DNA from: Funiculus sociatus GB2-C1
GTDB taxonomy: Bacteria > Cyanobacteriota > Cyanobacteriia > Cyanobacteriales > FACHB-T130
NCBI RefSeq assembly: GCF_039962115.1
Contig: NZ_JAMPKJ010000011.1
Span: forward strand, 1 to 64,000
Direction: 5' to 3'
DNA length: 64,000 nt
A model generated the notes under the pieces. The model worked only from the letters and a program-made list of their open reading frames with translations. It was not told the DNA's origin and did no database searches. The translations under genes were made by a program, and so were the position numbers. Numbering within the stretch: position 1 is the first letter of the stretch; every line of letters begins with the position of its first letter. This document shows, piece after piece, positions 43,931 through 52,387 of this stretch.

Positions 43931-44548
43931 ATGAAAAATTACCGCTCTGCTTTTTGGGTCAATAGTTTATCCCTACTGGTAGTTGTTGCTTTAATTGTCT
44001 ATACCAAAGTGTTTGGTGCCTCAGCAGGAATATTATTTGAGCCGCCAGTGACCCCACAAAATCCAAGTGCGGGTTTGTTAACTCATACATTTCAATTATT
44101 ATGCACTGTGCCGCCCATTATTTGTACTTTTACTTTTGCATTGCTCCGAGCCATTCAATCACCCAAAAAAATAAATTTATTTATTCTATATTCGGCGCTG
44201 ATAACTGGAGGTTTTCTGATTAATGAAATTTTTCGGATTCACATTATTCTGTTAAGGGCGGGTATTCCCAAGCTGGTGACTATAGTGGTCTATGCCGCAG
44301 TTGCCTTAGGATACGGATTAGCCTTCCGACGGAAACTAAAATCAACGCCCTACATTCTGCTACTCAGTGGCATCGGTCTATTATTCAGCGCGATCGCGGT
44401 GGACTCGCTGAGGTTGAGCGGTGATGGATTTCCCAGCTTGCTAGAGGGGGTTCCGAAGTTGTTCAGCGAAATCAATATTGCCCTTTATTTTTGCTATGTC
44501 TGCTATGGGGAGATATTGCGATCGCTCAATTCTTCCCCTGTTGAATGA
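43931..44548 (+). CDS. Six-segment membrane protein of unknown function
   Basis: From MKNYRSAFWVNSLSLL the product is about 205 aa; the frame is open to 43904. At least six hydrophobic segments span the chain (about residues 9-30, 53-74, 83-103, 113-132, 138-158, 170-190 of the longer form). Loops are short and lack a known motif. No neighbour suggests a function; it is convergent with the ABC ATPase gene downstream. Confidence 0.68.
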   Translation: MKNYRSAFWVNSLSLLVVVALIVYTKVFGASAGILFEPPVTPQNPSAGLLTHTFQLLCTVPPIICTFTFALLRAIQSPKKINLFILYSALITGGFLINEIFRIHIILLRAGIPKLVTIVVYAAVALGYGLAFRRKLKSTPYILLLSGIGLLFSAIAVDSLRLSGDGFPSLLEGVPKLFSEINIALYFCYVCYGEILRSLNSSPVE

Positions 44549-44606
44549 TTATGTGGTAATCGTTGGCAGCGATCGCGGTTATTTCTCTTCAACCCAGCCG
44601 CGATCG

Positions 44607-45533
44607 CTACTCTTCCCCTCCTCTCTCTGCGTCTTCTGGGCCTGGGCGGTTCGTCACCTCAACATAAATATGCTCTAGCCGTACAGCTTGACGCGAAATT
44701 GAATCCAGAGGAATACCATCAAAACGCGCAATAATCTCCTTCAATTCTAAAGGCTCCGGCAACCAGAAAGCCAAATCATCACCATAACGCCGGACAGCGA
44801 AATTATATTCTTTAGCACGCGCGATCGCTCTCTCTTCCTCCGACGTTTGCACCACCACAACCTCCACCGCTGGAATTAATTGCCGAAGTTGTGATAAACT
44901 CCCCTCAGCCAAAATAGAACCATTTTTTAGAATACCAACTCTTTGACAAAGACGCTCAGCCTCATCTAACAAATGCGTCGTCAACAAAACCGTAATTCCC
45001 TTATCTTTGAGACTCCGAATTAACTCCCAAACTTCATAACGCGACTCAACATCTAAACCCGTCGTCGGTTCATCCAAAATTACCAACTTTGGCAGATGAA
45101 CCAACGCCACAGCAATATTCAACCGCCGCTGCATCCCACCGCTAAGAGTTTCCACCGGACTTTTAGCGCGACTTGCTAAATTGACAGCCTCCAAACAAGC
45201 TTTTACCTGTTGACGACGCTGCTCACTATTTAAACCGTAAATTCGCGCAAAGAAATTAAGATTTTCCTCACAGCTTAGAGTTTTATAAAGCAAATTTTCT
45301 TGCGGCGCTACACCAACTAACCTCTTTGTTGCTTCCGAGACAGGCTGGTTATTAATCCTAATCTCACCACTATCAGCCTTACTCAAATTACAAACTATAT
45401 TAATAGTCGTCGTTTTCCCTGCGCCATTTGGCCCCAGTAACCCGTAAATTTCTCCAGGTGAGATATGTAGCGATAAATCTTGTAAAACCGGGCGCTTTCC
45501 GTAAGACTTACTTAGCTTATTGATGTGGAGCAT
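44607..45533 (-). CDS. ABC transporter ATP-binding protein (ABC-2/DrrA type)
   Basis: The 308-aa ATPase has Walker A GPNGAGKTTT, Q-loop region VAPQENLLY, signature LSGGMQRRL, Walker B LVILDEPTTGLD and the H-loop TTHLLDEAERL. The C-terminal 80 residues are the extra domain of DrrA/CcmA-type exporters. It is downstream of the permease at 45725 on the same strand, so both form one exporter. The last residues (EVTNRPGPEDAERGGEE) are encoded by a dispersed repeat like those at 26860 and 56462, which seems to have replaced the original 3' end. Confidence 0.9.
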   Translation of the reverse strand: MLHINKLSKSYGKRPVLQDLSLHISPGEIYGLLGPNGAGKTTTINIVCNLSKADSGEIRINNQPVSEATKRLVGVAPQENLLYKTLSCEENLNFFARIYGLNSEQRRQQVKACLEAVNLASRAKSPVETLSGGMQRRLNIAVALVHLPKLVILDEPTTGLDVESRYEVWELIRSLKDKGITVLLTTHLLDEAERLCQRVGILKNGSILAEGSLSQLRQLIPAVEVVVVQTSEEERAIARAKEYNFAVRRYGDDLAFWLPEPLELKEIIARFDGIPLDSISRQAVRLEHIYVEVTNRPGPEDAERGGEE

Positions 45534-45565
45534 CGAGACAATTGCTAAGGGATTAAAAAAGTTAG

Positions 45566-45588
45566 AGGGTAGGCATCATGCCTACCCT
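45566..45588. repeat. Perfect palindrome between ABC genes
   Basis: AGGGTAGGCAT and ATGCCTACCCT flank a single C. It lies in the 190-bp gap between the permease and ATPase genes, so a hairpin in the mRNA could reduce read-through or stabilise one half of the message. Confidence 0.6.
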
Positions 45589-45724
45589 GTCAATCCTCTT
45601 ATATTAAACTATAAATTCCACAACTTGTCAAGGTTTTTTTAACGTAAAATACCGCAAAAATAAGGGGATTAGGCAGGATATTATCTTTTACTTTGCGTAC
45701 CTTTGCACCCTTTGCGTTGAAAAT

Positions 45725-46498
45725 TCAAAGTCTTCTTTCAACGCTCAACATTCGACGATAAGACAGCCATCCACCTGCAACCATGAAAACAGCAAACACG
45801 CATAAAAACCAAAAATGCGGGGCAATTTTATCCAGGCTATAGCCGTTAGCAGATACACCGACTAACGCTACATTCATATGATAAATTGGGTTATATTTAG
45901 CTATGTCTAGGAGCGTCTGGGGAAATAGCGAAGTAGGCAAAAACGCACCTCCCAAAATTAATAAAGGCACTCCAAACGCAGCTACCAAAGCATTGACATC
46001 CTCAGTGCGACGGGCGAACTGCGTACCGAGAATAAATCCTACACCTACATAGGAAATAATACTTAGTAAGATAATCAGACTTCCCAACAGCAAAGAACCT
46101 TGAAACCTGGCATTCCAAAAGGCAGCGATAGTATAAACTAAAAGCGCTTGACCGATGCCGATGCAGCTATGGGCGAGGAAAATTCCTAAAAAATAGGACG
46201 TACCGCTCAAAGGCGAGATGAAAAGGCGTTTGAGCGTTTGCTGTTCTCTTTCTGACACCACGGTTGCCACACTACCGCCTAAACAACTGAAAAACAGCGC
46301 CGCACCTACTAAAGTAGAAGGAGCGGCGAACTCAAAAGCTTGAGCTATTGACAGCTTGGCACGTTCTGCCAGAATAAAGCCACTGAGGAATAAGACCGAA
46401 AATGGGAAAATACACCAAAAAATCAGGCTGCGCCGCCGCCGCAACAGTTCAATCAAGATGCGTTGGCAAACTGCCAGCGTTTCGCGCCCGTATTTCAT
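45725..46498 (-). CDS. ABC-2 type permease
   Basis: From MKYGRETLAVCQRILIELLRRR the product is 257 aa; the frame is open to 46525. It has six membrane segments, with the conserved ABC-2 loop SEREQQTLKRLFISPLSG and LLILGGAFLPTSLFP. It pairs with the ATPase downstream to form an exporter of unknown substrate. It is divergent from the cruE-like gene at 46527, with only about 28 bp between starts, so the two may share a control region. Confidence 0.88.
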   Translation of the reverse strand: MKYGRETLAVCQRILIELLRRRRSLIFWCIFPFSVLFLSGFILAERAKLSIAQAFEFAAPSTLVGAALFFSCLGGSVATVVSEREQQTLKRLFISPLSGTSYFLGIFLAHSCIGIGQALLVYTIAAFWNARFQGSLLLGSLIILLSIISYVGVGFILGTQFARRTEDVNALVAAFGVPLLILGGAFLPTSLFPQTLLDIAKYNPIYHMNVALVGVSANGYSLDKIAPHFWFLCVFAVFMVAGGWLSYRRMLSVERRL

Positions 46499-46526
46499 AG
46501 TGTGAGGATAAAAGCTGAGTAGCATA

Positions 46527-48476
46527 ATGAGTCAATTATCCACTTCCCCACAATTGCCGTCCATCTCCCGCCGCACGCTGATCAAAATGTTCGGTGTCGG
46601 TGCTGCTGCTGGATTACTGGGATATTCTCGCTTCTCCAAACCCCAGCCAACTGTTTTTCGGCAAGATAACATTTTGTTGCCACCAATGCTGAACCAGCCA
46701 AAGAGCGTTGTGGTAGTGGGGGCTGGCTTGGCTGGGTTAGCCTGTGCCTATGAACTGAGCCAGCGTGGTTTTACTGTAACGCTTTTAGAGCGATCGCCTC
46801 AACTTGGAGGCAAAATCGCCAGCTGGCCAATCCAGGTGGGGAACGAAACTTTTATGATGGAGCATGGCTTCCACGGGTTTTTTCCTCAGTATTACAACCT
46901 CAAGAGCATAGTAGAAGAACTCGACATCGCTGAGAATTTCATCGATTTAAAGTTCTACTCGGTTGTTTATCGGGATGGCAATTACAAGCCAGAAGTCTTC
47001 CGCCCCAGCAATTCAGCTTTTCCCTGGAATATTGTAGATTTAGCTGTAGCATCCCCCAACCGACTGCGCTGGGGGATTAATTTAACCAAAGTTGGACATT
47101 GGGAAGTTTTCCGGGCAATTACGGGATTTCAAACTCAAAAAAGTTTCCAACGTTTAGATCATTTATCTGTTGCCCAATGGGTGCAAAAAGATTTCCCAGA
47201 TGGGTTGTATGACTTATATTTTCTCCCCTTTGCGAAATCAAGCTTAAATGCACCAGATAAAATGAGTGTGGGAGAATTAATGCAGTTTTTCCACTTCTAC
47301 TTTTTTGGCAATCCAGAAGGTTTAGCTTTCAACGGCACCAAACAGGATATGGGAACTTCGCTAGTACAACCAATTGCTAAGGCAATTGAACGCAACGGTA
47401 GCAAGATTATTAAAGGTGCAACAGTTAGCGAAATTCAGGCACAAGAAGGCAAAATAAATTCCCTCAGCTATCAACAGGGAGATGCTGGAAATGAGGTGCC
47501 ATTTTGGGTAAAGCGAAATTCTACTATTGCCAACGAGCAACTAGAATATTTTGGTGCAGGAGATACTGTTTTTGCGGCGACACCACAGGGGAATGAAGCA
47601 ATTTCCCTTAGTTGTACTCACCAAGGCTGTACAGTAGGACTGGCAGATGATGGTAAATTTCACTGCCCTTGTCACGGCGCAGTTTTTGACAGTGAAGGTA
47701 GAGTAATAAAAGGGCCTGCAACTAGAGATTTATCACGCTTTAAAGTAGTGCAACGTCAGGAAGATCAGCTGCAACTCGTAGGAGCAAATAATAACTCGCC
47801 CCTACAGGAATCAGTGGAGACAGTAAAGGCGGATTACTACGTATTTGCTACCGATGTACCGGGCGTGCAACAATTGTTTAATAGAATGAATGGGGATGTC
47901 GAGGAAAGAGTGCGATCGCAAGTTGAAAAATTAGCGGTAGCAGATCCCTTTGCCGTTTGTCGCTTCTGGTTTGACCGCGATTTTGAATGGGAACACAGCA
48001 ACTTTGCTTCTCTCTCCGGCTATCAACTAACTGACAGCATTTGCCTTTACCACCGGATTCAGGATCAATTTATTGAGTGGACAAAAGAAACTGGCGGTAG
48101 TGTTGTTGAATTACACGCTTACGCCTACAAAGAAAAAGATTTTCCTACTCAACAAGTGTTACTTACGACTTTTGAACAGGAACTCTATGAAATTGTCCCA
48201 GAACTCAAAGCGGCCAATATGTTACACCGGGAACTGGTGAACCAAAAGAACTTCTCAGGGTACCCACCCAATAGTTACGCAGATAGACCAGAGACTAGCA
48301 CAGCTATTCCTAACTTATTATTTGCTGGTGACTGGGTGAAAATGCCGTTCCCGTCTGGCTTAATGGAACGGGCAATTAGTAGCGGTTTGTTGGCAGCAAA
48401 TGAAATTTTACACCGCGAAGGATTGCAAAGGCGACCATTGCTGACGGTGAATCCAGAAGGCGTGTTGCAGATATGA
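46527..48476 (+). CDS. cruE: Carotenoid desaturase with internal Rieske domain, CruE-like
   Basis: The 649-aa protein starts with a twin-Arg-like signal (ISRRTLIKMFGVGAAAGLLG). The FAD-binding motif follows: VVVVGAGLAGLACAYELSQRGF, ERSPQLGGKI. An internal Rieske [2Fe-2S] domain carries CTHQGCTVG...CPCHGAVFD (about residues 368-395). The C-terminal FAD part ends LFAGDWVKMPFPSGLMERAISSG. This fits the CrtU/CruE beta-carotene desaturase/methyltransferase group that makes aromatic carotenoids such as synechoxanthin. The next gene resembles CruH, which supports the pathway call. Other amine-oxidase-like desaturases remain possible. Confidence 0.78.
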   Translation: MSQLSTSPQLPSISRRTLIKMFGVGAAAGLLGYSRFSKPQPTVFRQDNILLPPMLNQPKSVVVVGAGLAGLACAYELSQRGFTVTLLERSPQLGGKIASWPIQVGNETFMMEHGFHGFFPQYYNLKSIVEELDIAENFIDLKFYSVVYRDGNYKPEVFRPSNSAFPWNIVDLAVASPNRLRWGINLTKVGHWEVFRAITGFQTQKSFQRLDHLSVAQWVQKDFPDGLYDLYFLPFAKSSLNAPDKMSVGELMQFFHFYFFGNPEGLAFNGTKQDMGTSLVQPIAKAIERNGSKIIKGATVSEIQAQEGKINSLSYQQGDAGNEVPFWVKRNSTIANEQLEYFGAGDTVFAATPQGNEAISLSCTHQGCTVGLADDGKFHCPCHGAVFDSEGRVIKGPATRDLSRFKVVQRQEDQLQLVGANNNSPLQESVETVKADYYVFATDVPGVQQLFNRMNGDVEERVRSQVEKLAVADPFAVCRFWFDRDFEWEHSNFASLSGYQLTDSICLYHRIQDQFIEWTKETGGSVVELHAYAYKEKDFPTQQVLLTTFEQELYEIVPELKAANMLHRELVNQKNFSGYPPNSYADRPETSTAIPNLLFAGDWVKMPFPSGLMERAISSGLLAANEILHREGLQRRPLLTVNPEGVLQI

Positions 48477-48566
48477 ACCTTACCCAGAACCGCGCTGAAT
48501 TTAGGACAATTAAAGTCGGCTTGATCCGATAGCTATTAGCCTGCGAATTAAATTCGCAGGCGATAT

Positions 48567-49655
48567 TTGTTGATTGGTGAAACTATGCAATCTTCTTCTA
48601 TAACTACCCAACATCAGAACATTCGCCAGATAGGAATCAACCTTAATTACTGGTATGTAGTTGCACGCAGCACCGAAGTAAAAAACCAGCCGCTGAGTGT
48701 CGTTCTCTGGAATCAACCAACCGTAATTTATAGAGATAGCACAGGCAAAATTCACGCCTTAGAAGACCGCTGCCCTCATCGTCAAGTTAAACTTAGTCAT
48801 GGTAAAGTTATTGGCGACGAATTGGAATGTGCTTATCACGGCTGGCGTTTTAATGAGGCGGGTGAATGTGCAGCAGTTCCCTATTTAGCAGCTAATCAAA
48901 AATTACCAAGTTGCCAAATTCGCCGCTATCCTGTGCAAGAATTGGACGGTTTTATCTGGCTTTTTCCTGGGGATCGCACCGATGTAGAAACGCAAAGTTT
49001 CACGTCTATAAAACCTCTTTGCGTTCCTGAATGGGATCATCTCAACTATATTGCTACTGTTTCAGTTATTAAGTGTAATGCCCATTACTCGTATTTAATT
49101 GAAAACCTGATGGATATGTACCACGGACATTTACATCAGGATTGGCAAGCTTGGACTGATGCAGTGCTTGAAGATATTAACGAAGAAGTTAATCGTGTAG
49201 ATGCTCATTATCAAGCTCAGAGTTATTACAAAATAGACAAGATTTGGTCTATTTCTCAGTTGTTTTTCCCAGCATTGCGTCGCTTACACCCAGAACCGTT
49301 GGATGTAAGTTATATCTATCCGCACTGGGTTTCAACATTAGGCAAGGATTTCAAAATTTACTGTCTACTTTGCCCGGTGAATGAAACGACAACTCGTGCT
49401 TATCTCATTCATTTTACATCATTAAATGCCTTTTGGCGGTTGCATAAATTGCCAGTAGCATTTCGCCGTTTTGTGAAAAATAGTTTGTTTGGTTCTGCTC
49501 AAAAATTACTCGATGGATTAGTCCTTGAAGATGTACAAATGATTGAGGAAGAACAACAGGCGTATTTAAATAATCCAGAACGACGGGGTTATGAATTAAA
49601 TCGAGCATTGGTAAGCGTACAACGACTAATGAAAAATCAAGCAGAACAAGAGTAA
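48567..49655 (+). CDS. cruH: Rieske oxygenase, CruH-like
   Basis: The 362-aa protein has an N-terminal Rieske centre (RCPHRQVKLSHG, then CAYHGWRFNEAG). The catalytic domain has mononuclear-iron ligands in ENLMDMYHGHLHQDW (two His) with a later Asp. Such proteins hydroxylate aromatic or methyl groups; CruH oxidises the ring methyl groups of aromatic carotenoids to carboxyls in synechoxanthin synthesis. It lies 90 bp after cruE on the same strand. The call depends on this pairing; it may be a different Rieske oxygenase. Confidence 0.75.
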   Translation: MLIGETMQSSSITTQHQNIRQIGINLNYWYVVARSTEVKNQPLSVVLWNQPTVIYRDSTGKIHALEDRCPHRQVKLSHGKVIGDELECAYHGWRFNEAGECAAVPYLAANQKLPSCQIRRYPVQELDGFIWLFPGDRTDVETQSFTSIKPLCVPEWDHLNYIATVSVIKCNAHYSYLIENLMDMYHGHLHQDWQAWTDAVLEDINEEVNRVDAHYQAQSYYKIDKIWSISQLFFPALRRLHPEPLDVSYIYPHWVSTLGKDFKIYCLLCPVNETTTRAYLIHFTSLNAFWRLHKLPVAFRRFVKNSLFGSAQKLLDGLVLEDVQMIEEEQQAYLNNPERRGYELNRALVSVQRLMKNQAEQE

Positions 49656-49760
49656 GCGATCGCTTACTCTTGTTCTGTGTACCTTGATTGTTAAAAGCCC
49701 TTCAAGGTAAAATGCTCGATCGCGCCTGCATAAAGAGCCGCGCTCAGCTACGATAAAATC

Positions 49761-50105
49761 ATGGAAGTCACACCAAGAGAAATTCGACTTTACATTACCT
49801 CAGACGGCAGAATTCCTTTCAAGGAGTGGTTTGATTCCCTACGAGATAGGAAAGCCAGAGTTAGGATTAAGTTGAGGCTTGATAGAGTTGAGCAAGGCAA
49901 TCTGGGAGACTGTCGGTCAGTTGGAGCAGGAATCTTTGAACTCAGGATTGACTATGGGCCAGGCTACCGAGTCTACTTTGGACAAATCGGGTCAACAATT
50001 GTGCTTCTCTTCTATGGCGGAGATAAAAGCACTCAAGAGCAAGATATAAGCAAGGCTAGGGACTATTGGAGAGAATATGAAGAACGTGAAAACGCCGACC
50101 AGTGA
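49761..50105 (+). CDS. RelE/HigB-type toxin (Gp49-like)
   Basis: The 114-aa product has the RelE/ParE/HigB fold pattern: FKEWFDSLRDRKARVRIKLRLDRVEQGNLGDCRSVGAGIFELRIDYGPGYRVYFG, then LLFYGGDKSTQEQDISKARDYW. This matches the Gp49/HigB group of mRNA interferases. The antitoxin gene begins inside its last 29 bp, toxin first, as in HigBA. Self-regulation by the antitoxin is likely. Confidence 0.88.
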   Translation: MEVTPREIRLYITSDGRIPFKEWFDSLRDRKARVRIKLRLDRVEQGNLGDCRSVGAGIFELRIDYGPGYRVYFGQIGSTIVLLFYGGDKSTQEQDISKARDYWREYEERENADQ

Positions 50106-50394
50106 TAGCTATCACGATTATCTAATTTCATCACTAAAAGACCCCGAAGAATCTGCTGCCTATATTGAAGCGATATTGGAAGAAAAAGACCCTGAACCTG
50201 AATTGTTCAGGCGGGTACTTAGTAATGTAGCCGAGGCTCTTGGTGAACTAAATATGTCACCAGAAGAAGCAAAGCTGCACCAAGAGAAATTAGAAGAATT
50301 GATCGCAAAACCAGGAATTTACGCAATTTATAGCTTGGGAGATTGGCTTCAGGCTTTGGGATTAAAGCTAAGTGTTACTGTTAAAGCAGATTAA
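50077..50394 (+). CDS. HigA-like antitoxin
   Basis: The 105-aa product reads YHDYLISSLKDPEESAAYIEAILEE...FRRVLSNVAEALGELNMSPEEAKLH, typical of addiction-module antidote proteins linked to Gp49/HigB toxins. The C-terminal half (IYAIYSLGDWLQALGLKLSVTVKAD) would usually be a helix-turn-helix; here it is reduced but recognisable. It overlaps the toxin gene by 29 bp, a coupling that keeps their synthesis in step. Confidence 0.78.
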   Translation: MKNVKTPTSDSYHDYLISSLKDPEESAAYIEAILEEKDPEPELFRRVLSNVAEALGELNMSPEEAKLHQEKLEELIAKPGIYAIYSLGDWLQALGLKLSVTVKAD

Positions 50395-50544
50395 TCCTTG
50401 ATAGTACGCAAAGCGATCGCTTAGTCTTGTTCTGTGTACCTAGGTCAAATGAAGTTCGTCCAAAATGCGCGATCGTCCTGTTTCCCCGAAGTGGGAAAAT
50501 GAAACAGAGTAATGCTTAGTGACACAGGGAAAGGAAGAAGGAAG

Positions 50545-51087
50545 ATGCTGAAACGAATTGCCGCAATACTGTTTGTAGTATTAATGAGTTTACAAAGTTG
50601 CACTGCTGTCACCGCCACCAGTGGGCTAAGAAGCTATGTCGATAGCACCGACGGCTATCAGTTCCTATATCCTCATGGCTGGGTTGAAGTCAACGTGGGC
50701 AATGCAGCAGATATCGTCATGCACGATATCATTGAGCCAAGCGAAAATGTATCAGTCGTAATTAGCCCAGTTCCTGAAGGTAAAACCCTGGCTGACTTAG
50801 GGACACCTAGTGAAGTAGGTTACAAATTATCAAAAAGCGCGATCGCACCCCCCGGATCGGGACGCGAAGCGGAATTGGTGAACGCCGAAAAAGCCGAGTC
50901 TGGCGCTAAAACTTATTACTTCTTAGAATACGCCGTCAAACTCCCAAATCAGGAACGCCATAATTTCGCCTCAGTCGCCATCAGTCGAGGCAAACTCTTC
51001 ACCTTCAACGCCTCCACTACAGAGAAACGCTGGGCAAAAATGCAGCCGATGTTGAAACAAGTCGTCAGTTCATTCTCAGTTTATTAA
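50545..51087 (+). CDS. PsbP-like (CyanoP) lipoprotein
   Basis: From MLKRIAAILFVVLMSLQSCTA the product is 180 aa; the GGAAGAAGG ribosome binding site fits this start better than the upstream ATG at 50512. It has a lipobox (LQSC) and the PsbP fold pattern (YQFLYPHGWVEV, VMHDIIEPSENVSVVISPV, KTYYFLEYAVKLP, KRWAKMQPMLKQVVSSFSVY). CyanoP is a lumenal, lipid-anchored protein involved in early photosystem II assembly. All expected parts are present. Confidence 0.87.
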   Translation: MLKRIAAILFVVLMSLQSCTAVTATSGLRSYVDSTDGYQFLYPHGWVEVNVGNAADIVMHDIIEPSENVSVVISPVPEGKTLADLGTPSEVGYKLSKSAIAPPGSGREAELVNAEKAESGAKTYYFLEYAVKLPNQERHNFASVAISRGKLFTFNASTTEKRWAKMQPMLKQVVSSFSVY

Positions 51088-51153
51088 TAGCTAATGGCTA
51101 ATGGCTTTTGAACAAGCGAGCAATTTGCCATCCTTCAACTGATAACTTGACTA

Positions 51154-51756
51154 ATGACTATGAATATTCCTTCCTTTGTCTTAGCCTCCGCGTCCCCAGC
51201 CCGCCGCCGCTTGTTGCAAACTGCTGGAATTGATCCGGTAGTTGCAGTCAGCGATTTTGATGAATCGCAAGTCCAGTTGAACGATCCAGCCGAACTGGTG
51301 CAAACCCTAGCACTGCGTAAAGCCGAAACAGTGGCTAGTCAATTTCCAGATGGTTTGGTGTTGGGGTGCGATTCCGTTTTAGCCGTCAACGGCGAAATTC
51401 ATGGGAAACCAGTGGATGAGAAAGAAGCGATCGCACGTTGGCAAAAAATGCGCTCCTCTGTAGGCAACCTCTATACTGGTCATGCTTTAATTGACCAACG
51501 GCAGGGTAAAACTCTAGTAGAATGCGGCATCACGCGAGTCTACTTTGCCAATATAAGCGATCGCGAAATAAACGCCTACGTCGCCACTGGCGAACCTCTC
51601 AAATGCGCTGGCTGCTTTGCTCTCGAAGGCAGAGGCGGACTATTTGTAGAAAAACTTGAAGGCTGCCACACCAACGTCATCGGTCTTAGTTTGCCCCTGC
51701 TGCGCCAAATGCTCGGTGAACTGGGATACGATGTCACAGACTTCTGGCAACAATGA
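51154..51756 (+). CDS. maf: Maf-family nucleotide pyrophosphatase
   Basis: The 200-aa enzyme starts [16 protein letters not shown], the Maf signature, with later [20 protein letters not shown], the GHALIDQR-type strand and [22 protein letters not shown]. Maf enzymes cleave non-canonical or canonical NTPs to monophosphates. The gene follows psbP-like by 66 bp on the same strand. Confidence 0.92.
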   Translation: MTMNIPSFVLASASPARRRLLQTAGIDPVVAVSDFDESQVQLNDPAELVQTLALRKAETVASQFPDGLVLGCDSVLAVNGEIHGKPVDEKEAIARWQKMRSSVGNLYTGHALIDQRQGKTLVECGITRVYFANISDREINAYVATGEPLKCAGCFALEGRGGLFVEKLEGCHTNVIGLSLPLLRQMLGELGYDVTDFWQQ

Positions 51757-51853
51757 AAGTTATCCTTAGTCATTAGTCCTTTGTCTTCGGCGCTAATGAC
51801 AAATGGCTTAATGACCAATGACCAATGACTAAGACATTAAGAGAGGGGATATT

Positions 51854-52285
51854 GTGGGAGTAAGTAAAGAGTTCAAAGAACAACTCAAAGCTGGCAAAGT
51901 TGTTGAAGCACTCACCTTAGCACTAAGCGAAGCCATAGAATTAGAAATCACCACCTGGGTTTCATCCGCTAATTCAGACACTCCGGCAGGAGGAGAGCAA
52001 CCCCTACCCGGCCATTCTATGCGAACCCGCATTAACATCGTAGATGGTGACATCGAAAATGAAGTAGGCAGCGAATTTCTTGGCAATGGTTCCTACACCG
52101 AATTGCGAGAATTTCACTTAGAGCAAGTTCAGGAAGGTCGTGAAATTATCCAAGAAAACCTGGCAAACTTACAACAGCTATTTACAGTCTTAACTAACAC
52201 ATTGTCTCAAATGCAAACATCGCGGTTGTCTTCAAATAGTCAACCCCTTTTTCCTCCTTCCACGCCAAACAACCCATCTGAGTAA
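51854..52285 (+). CDS. DGDI-motif family protein 1
   Basis: From a GTG start the product is 143 aa and is not a known family to me. The N-terminal part reads FKEQLKAGKVVEALTLALSEAIELEITTWV, then TRINIVDGDIENEVGSEFL and YTELREFHLEQVQEGREIIQ. The next gene begins with a clear paralogue of this whole region, and two more genes downstream share the short I-x-x-DGDI motif. The gene pair looks like a tandem duplication. The C-terminus is short and Ser/Pro-rich. Confidence 0.7.
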   Translation: MGVSKEFKEQLKAGKVVEALTLALSEAIELEITTWVSSANSDTPAGGEQPLPGHSMRTRINIVDGDIENEVGSEFLGNGSYTELREFHLEQVQEGREIIQENLANLQQLFTVLTNTLSQMQTSRLSSNSQPLFPPSTPNNPSE

Positions 52286-52387
52286 AAAGGCACTCCTGCA
52301 AAGGTAAAAGGTAAAAAAAGTTATTTACTTTAATTTTACCTTTTGCCGGATTGATTAATAACTAAAAAATTAGCTAAAAATATCTTT

